A DNA stretch of 64,000 bases from Aplectana chamaeleonis (lineage: Eukaryota > Nematoda > Chromadorea > Rhabditida > Cosmocercidae). A program made the translations under genes and the position numbers. A model generated the notes under the pieces. It saw only the letters and a list, made by a program, of their open reading frames with translations. It was not told the origin of the DNA and made no database searches. The stretch spans positions 2,344,501 to 2,408,500 of the forward strand of contig JAPDOI010000021.1 in assembly GCA_029168955.1 (NCBI GenBank). Reading direction: 5' to 3'. This document shows positions 58,821 to 64,000 of the stretch, piece by piece. How positions within the stretch are numbered: position 1 is the stretch's first letter; each line of letters begins with the position of its first letter.

Positions 58821-59270
58821 TTAAAGGCACAGTACACCCTCAGATATGAATTTTGAGATTTTCATGTAATTGTGTAGAAGACCCCTCCTGTATAACACGT
58901 GTCGAATGCTAGATCTCAATTCCTCCAAATAAGCGAGATATAGGCGACCACCACAGGCCCGACCCCCTTCGCTCACCACCACAGGCCCGGCCCCCTAACA
59001 GACTTTCGAATTCGATAGCGGCTCGATGGATGGATGAATTCCAAGAAGTCGTCGTTCTTCTATTCATTGCCGGACTGTCTTCTTATCCTGATTCGCTCTC
59101 GTGCAACGATTGCGAATGAATAGAAATACAGGCCTGAGACAACTCGTCCACCAATTTGTTCCGATGGGGTCTTGGACGATTTCAGAGATACCACCGTGAT
59201 CAGCGTGTGACTCTCTTCAGGATAAGCATGAAATCTGAAAAAAAAATTTTTGGGTGTCCTGTGCCTTTAA
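58821..59270 (+). mobile_element. TTAA MITE, family A1 (inserted in a LINE 3' UTR)
   Basis: 450 bp from TTAAAGGCACAGTACACCCT to GGGTGTCCTGTGCCTTTAA, inverted ends of about 19 bp that include TTAA on both sides. It contains a partial internal duplication of CACCACAGGCCCGACCCCCT and is near-identical over most of its length to 60905-61395. Confidence 0.92.
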
Positions 59271-59466
59271 GTGCAGAGTGCTATCACTTTTACGAGTCGT
59301 TTTACGTGTGTTTTCCTACTTGTCTACCTGTTTACTTGCCTGGGTGGACTACCTCAATTCATTCATTTATTTTATTTTGTTTCACCGTGCATGTGAAGCT
59401 ACTACCTCTTCACATACATTATGTATGTTTCTTTATTTCAAAATAAAGCGATTGATTGATTGATTT
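59271..59466 (+). mobile_element. LINE 3' UTR and (GATT)n tail (part 2)
   Basis: Pyrimidine-rich UTR followed by AATAAA at 59442-59447 and a GATTGATTGATTGATT tail (to 59466), typical of CR1-like 3' ends. It continues the element interrupted at 58821. Its tail ends about 40 bp before the splice acceptor of the gene at 59.5 kb. Confidence 0.7.
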
Positions 59467-59500
59467 TATCTGTGACGCTTTGATAATTGCAAAAATCCTG

Positions 59501-59507
59501 TTTTCAG
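59501..59507 (+). promoter_or_regulatory. Strong 3' splice acceptor, possible trans-splice site
   Basis: TTTTCAG, the nematode consensus, stands 19 bp before an ATG (59527). This spacing suits spliced-leader addition, but an ordinary cis acceptor is equally compatible because the frame is open back to it. Confidence 0.45.
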
Positions 59508-62500
59508 ATCTAGCTTGGACTCCAGGATGTCTGATGGAGATGGAGTCCGGAGATATAAGGGACTATTTCGATATGGAGGATCGCAGGACTATGGATGTAA
59601 GTCCGTTAAGATATGCTCGAACGGTTTTTAGCTCCAAAATTGGGACAGACTAAGAAGCCGATAACAGAATATTTCTTTTTTTGTCAAACTACGACTCTTA
59701 ATAACTGGTTCTAAGCAAGACCACAAGGATATCCTCAATTCGCCCAATCGCCGATAAGATTTCGTAAATTACATTACCCACTTCGGCAAAGCAATCGTAA
59801 AGCCTAGCTCGCTCGGATGAGTCCGGGCGCAGCAAGCGACGGAGCGATCGGTCATGGTCAATTTTAGAATAACATTATACAGCCCACGACCCGATTCGGT
59901 TCTCGTAAACAAAACTGATGATAACCAATTGATAAAGGGCAGGGTATAAAAGAAGTAAGCTCCCTAGTGACCTGTTGATTTCGATTACCACCAGTAGCGG
60001 AGCTGTGGGCCTCGGTAAAATATAACTAGTGATAAGGAGGTTTCGACGAAAAAGCTACCGCTCCGCGCTGTGATAACCGAAATCATGAGTTCACTTGGAA
60101 TGAAACAGAGTCTAGAGAGCGGTGTGTCTTCATTCACGCGCCTTCCTTCTGCAGGGGTCGGCAGTTGAGGATCTGCCTGGACTAGAAAGTAGGAAAACAG
60201 CACCACCGGTGGTCAAGATATTACAAAATCGGAAGAAAAATTAGACATCTTTAGAGCCAACTCGAGTGAGCCGATTGGGGTGGGGGTGGGCTGGATAAGA
60301 GCACCCTACAAAATAGGAGCGTTAAGGAGATCTTGACATTAGTCCGATTAGCCTTATTTCGACCGGCTCTATATGAGGGTGCTAGGCTATAAATCAGGAA
60401 GTGCATCTTGACGGTTGTTGCGCCCCATATTTTTCCATATTCAACACGGGACCTTATCACGTTTACACCGTCTTTTAAAATTGGTATCCATCTACGATAC
60501 TTTAGTGGCTGTTGAAAACGAAATAAGGAGACGGGCCGAAGAATTGGAACACGTGTGCAGCCTGCAAGCCGGAGGCAGCTGTGAAGGTGGACAGAGAGCC
60601 GAGGAAAGCGAAGGATTTGCAGTGATCGAAAGCAGGAATGAAGGTGAGTCCGTCATATCACGGCTTACAACCTATTTTATTGAATTCCTTTTTTGAAGTT
60701 TCACAAATGATGGGAGAGAAGTCAGAATTTCTGACTCGAAGCTAACCCTCACGGCGGCTTCGGGAGCTCATCCGTTAAATCACCGCTTGCTGTCAATATT
60801 TTCACACAAATTCTTGTTTTGCCACCTCTCCCACTCAATTGACAAACGAATGGGTTGTGCTCCATAGTGCCTAAGAATGTCACAAGCCAATTCCGAAAAT
60901 GCCCTTAAAGGCACAGTACACCCTTAGATACGAATTTCGAGATTTTCATGTAATTGTGTAGAAGACCCCTCCTGTATAACACGTGCCAAATGCCAGATCT
61001 CATTTCCTACAAATAAGCGAGATATAAGCGACAACCACCGGCCCCACCCCCGTCGCTCACCACCACAGGCCTGACCCCTAACAGATTTTCGAACTCGATA
61101 GCGGCTCGATGGATGGATGAATTTCAACAAGTCGTCGTTCTTCAGTCCATTACCGGACTGTCTCCTTATCCTGACTTTTTCTCACGCAACGATTGCGAAT
61201 GAAGAGAAATACAGGCCTGAGACAACTCGTACACCAATTTTTCACCTTCTAAATCTAGGCTTCTTTGAAGAGTCATATCTCTGTTCAAGGGGGGTCTTGG
61301 ACGATTTCAGAGACACAACTGTGATCAGCGTGTGACTCTCTCCAAGATAAGCATGAAATCTAAAAATTAATTTTTTGGGTGTCCTGTGCCTTTAAAGCAT
61401 CAAGTGATGTAGCTCGATGTCAAACAGAAAAAAGACGTCGGAGAAGTCTACATAACTCTCTTGGATTATCTAACCGAATCATACGTATTCCTTTTTTTAA
61501 AAGAAGACTGTATTTTGTTTTGACAGGATTTTGTCACTTGAACACGTGCCATTTTGGGATTTTTCGACCAATTCGCAAAAATTTTCGGAGAGGTTCGACA
61601 AATGTTTTCTTGATTTTCTTGTTTAGTGCCTCGAAAATTATTTCCAAACTCAGTTAGATTAGCAAACTACTCTTTTCAAGGAAATGCAACCAAAATCATG
61701 GGCACAAACAACTTAAAAACGCATGAGACTACGAGTTGTGGTGAAATTTACGCGTTGAGTAAGGTGTGCGGGTTAATTGGGTGTAAAAAATACTCCCCAT
61801 GTGCATGAAAAGAAGGTTTAATCCGATACTCGCAGAGGAGACCTACGAGAGAGTATGGCGTTGCAGATGAACTGCAAGGGTGCGTTGCAAGAACATTCCC
61901 ATGGCTAAACGCGTCCATGGAAACGTAGCCACGGCCACGTGGGAGCTATTCTCAGTAATAATTCGCATCCATGGAAAGCAAAGTTGTTTATGGGAAGGTT
62001 GTTCTTCTTCCCACGGCGTCGTGGGAACGTTCTTGGATCTCACCTCTGGAGGTTTAGCCGGCGCAATACATACCGTATTATTTGGAGTCGAGCAATACTG
62101 AAGGACCATTAGTAAACCCGCGGCACATAGGAAGCACCAAAATGGTAATTCCTGAATGAATGCAGAGGACTGGGGTGCGTTCCAAGAACGACTCCGTTGG
62201 AGGAAAAACAACCTTCCGATGGAGAAATTCGCTTTCCATGGATGCGAATAATAATTGAAAATTGCTCCCACGTAGCCGTGGCTACGTTTCCATGGACGCG
62301 TTTTGCCATGGGAATGTTCTTGGAACGCACCCCAGAACGCACAAGCGGTGAAGAATGAGAAATGCTGTAGAAGGCGTGGGAAGACTAATAGTTGGCCCCC
62401 ACTACAATTTGGAGACAACTGGGAGGGGGTCTCCTGAGGAACCCGGTGCTCAAAAGTCACTTGATAATCGTGCCAAACTGAGACCGCTGATCGATTGTAG

Positions 62501-62816
62501 GAAACCCACCGCTTTGCACTTCGAAGTACTTCATCTCTGAAAACTTGCCTGAAAGGGGATTGAAACTAGTTCGGGGGGTCATACAGGTGCGAATGGTGCG
62601 AAGCTATTCGCGACTATAAGTGGTTCCCCAATAATGTTGGTTTTTTTTTATGTACCACACTGGGTATGACCACATGGCTTTCTCAAATATACTTTTTTCC
62701 AGCACCAATCGTCTCGCCAAGCTGTCGTCCACGACGGAGACGAGGACCCTGACGTCCATTACGAGGGCCTCGATAATCAGTATAGCATTTTCGATTCCCA
62801 GGAAAATTTCGATTAG
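59508..62816 (+). CDS. Four-exon gene model, unknown acidic-tailed protein
   Basis: Exons 59508-59596, 60506-60643, 61627-61763 and 62703-62816 (TAG) join in one frame; from the ATG at 59527 the product is 152 residues. Acceptors are TTTTCAG, ACTTTAG, TTGTTTAG and TTTTCCAG; donors are GTAAGT, GTGAGT and GTGTGC. Exon phases fit throughout (exit 1, 1, 0), which each candidate exon alone would not guarantee. Exon 1 is Gly/Arg/Tyr-rich (MSDGDGVRRYKGLFRYGG). Exon 2 starts with a charged helix (VENEIRRRAEELEHV) and ends Glu-rich. Exon 3 is neutral, with one possible N-glycosylation site (NAT), and is the least convincing. Exon 4 is acidic (VHDGDEDPDVHYEGLDNQY) and ends SQENFD. No signal peptide, membrane segment or known domain is recognised. 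Introns of 909, 983 and 939 bp are full of MITEs. Upstream coding exons are possible. Confidence 0.55.
59915..60280 (-). repeat. Dispersed repeat (inverted copy of 50938-51145), in intron 1
   Basis: On the minus strand it contains ACTCGAGTTGGCTCTAAAGA, ACCGGTGGTGCTGTTTTCCT, AGTCCAGGCAGATCCTCAAC and GAATGAAGACACACCGCTCT, matching the 51-kb copy. Between about 59960 and 60110 it has extra sequence. On the plus strand GGTATAAAAGAAG (59944-59956) resembles a TATA box. Confidence 0.75.
60905..61395 (+). mobile_element. TTAA MITE, family A1 (complete, in intron 2)
   Basis: 491 bp from TTAAAGGCACAGTACACCCT to GGGTGTCCTGTGCCTTTAA with TTAA on each side. It retains about 45 bp near 61245-61290 (CTAAATCTAGGCTTCTTTGA and following) that is missing from the 58.8-kb copy but was present in the 38-kb copy. 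Confidence 0.93.
61878..62037 (+). mobile_element. MITE, family C (copy 1, in intron 3)
   Basis: About 160 bp beginning GGGTGCGTTGCAAGAACATT and ending GGGAACGTTCTTGGA. It is the inverse of the element at 62171-62334, sharing ATTCGCATCCATGGAAAGC, CGCGTCCATGGAAACGTAGC and CCACGTGGGAGC. The right terminal repeat is incomplete. Confidence 0.8.
62171..62334 (-). mobile_element. MITE, family C (copy 2, perfect terminal repeats)
   Basis: 164 bp whose ends TGGGGTGCGTTCCAAGAAC and its exact complement form a perfect inverted repeat of at least 19 bp. It lies in the opposite orientation to copy 1, 134 bp away, so the two together make a hairpin-capable pair inside intron 3. A target duplication is not obvious. 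Confidence 0.88.
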
Positions 62817-62904
62817 TTCAAATTCATAACCCTGCACATTGAAATCATTTTGAAACGAGCTACTCGGCTAATTTCTTGAGTCTGGCCCTGGTATACAGGG
62901 AAAC

Positions 62905-62929
62905 AATAAAAAAAGTACTTGAAAATAAA
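62905..62929 (+). terminator. Two poly(A) signals downstream of the four-exon gene
   Basis: AATAAA at 62905-62910 and again at 62924-62929, about 90 and 110 bp after the TAG at 62814-62816. This is a normal nematode 3' UTR length and supports the gene end. Confidence 0.5.
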
Positions 62930-64000
62930 GCCATCTTTGTGACGCAAATGTGTGTAGATAAAGTAACTGGAAAAAATGCGATATCGGTCTCATGATTTAG
63001 CCTCTATTTCATGGATAATAGCGCTCATCACCTAATTTTTGGCCTAGTGAGTCTGGGCAAGACACAAAGGAATGGCAGAGTAAAAAAACATTCGTTTCGC
63101 ACTTTTGAGACAACTCTGTGATCAAAAAGGCGAAATCAATAGCTGTAATATTTCTTTGCACTTGATGAAATGCAAAACCGCAGGGTTATGAACCTGAACT
63201 AGTGCAGGAAATACTGTTTTTGTTGATTTTCACGGATTGCATGTCATTTTTAGTTGTTATTGTTACGGTGCTTGCAATGCTCTCTCTTCCCGTTTGAAAT
63301 CGCATCATAATACGTCTTTGTAGCCATTCTGTTTTGTTCACTTTATCACATCTGGTCTTCTTGCATGCCGGTGGAACCAAAGAAAAAAAGAAGTCATGAA
63401 ACATAACTTTAATCAGGAATCTCTGATACATAGCAACCTCTTAGTAGTTTTTTGTAATAAAATAAATATGTCATCCTACAAGTTCTTGATGTTTTGGAGA
63501 TGGAAAAAAAGAGAAGATAATGTTAAATAATCTATAACGAGGTTTAATGGATTGAATAAAATGGAGGTTATGTGAAATAATCTGAAATGAAGTTTTATGG
63601 ATTCAAAAAAGAACACGATCGTGTATAACAGTCTAAATTAATCAATAAACGGTTAGGAGAGGCCAGTAATGATAGAACTTCCTCGGCTCACTCCGAAAAT
63701 TCCCGCGGCCGGCCCTACAGTGGCACTGAAGGGTGAGCCGAGGTGAATTTGGTGCCGCCCGAGTATGTATCCTCGGCTCGCCCTGTGTTCGCCGCTCGGC
63801 CCGCCCTCCACGACTGTCTGAGTTACGCTGCCTACCGTTTTCCATCTCTCGCTCGACTCCCAACTGGTCCAAAATACTCCAATTCCGAGCGGGAGATGCG
63901 CAATCCTGGTCTGAGGATTTTTAGGCCAAACAGTCGAAGTATTTTCATAAAGTTTTCATAAAAACAATGATTGATAGCGCAGTATCAGGCATTTTTTATC
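62930..64000. other. Intergenic, no gene seen
   Basis: AT-rich sequence. A roughly 50-bp imperfect direct repeat starts at 63521 and 63571 (TGT.AAATAATCT). 63660-63900 is GC-rich with overlapping frames on both strands (for example 63642-63872 minus) but no recognised domain. It could be an exon or CpG-like promoter of a gene continuing to the right; I cannot tell. Confidence 0.35.

Overview
This window looks like a repeat-dominated stretch of a nematode nuclear genome, most likely a clade V parasite of the hookworm/strongylid type. That identification is inference. It rests on RTE- and CR1-like LINE fragments, many small TTAA-flanked MITEs, and candidate genes with short introns and TTTTCAG-type splice acceptors. 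Nothing bacterial is present: no operons, rRNA, tRNA or CRISPR. About 40 kb of the 64 kb is tandem repeat.

Layout. 1-1345 is a 42-bp tandem array whose unit carries the palindrome GATGACGTCATC; a 5'-truncated RTE LINE tail (695-1071, minus strand) splits it. 1346-2905 is a very regular 145-bp array. 4075-4345 is a TATA-bearing leader that runs directly into a 33-kb array (4346-37622) of 42-bp units, each made of two 21-bp half-units. A CR1-like LINE tail ends that array. Then come MITEs, a dead RTE reverse transcriptase (38.95-40.44 kb) and a 0.67-kb polypurine tract. Arrays related to the main one recur at 41.1 kb (inverted), at 42.76-44.69 kb and at 49.25-50.87 kb; the last has a second copy of the leader.

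45-55 kb is rich in fold-back elements: a 285-bp-arm inverted repeat at 45.2-45.9 kb, and a 2.8-kb compound palindrome at 51.9-54.7 kb that contains a separate TIR element.

55-64 kb holds the only credible protein-coding signal. A partial three-exon model lies on the minus strand (56658-57064). A four-exon model lies on the plus strand (59527-62816), with matching intron phases and poly(A) signals. I recognise neither protein. Introns of the plus gene are loaded with MITEs.

The most unusual content is the superfamily of 42-bp arrays: several divergent subfamilies with one shared period, higher-order repeats, a duplicated TATA-bearing leader, and a solo copy of one array's flank. The long open frames inside these arrays are best explained by a period divisible by three and are not called as genes.
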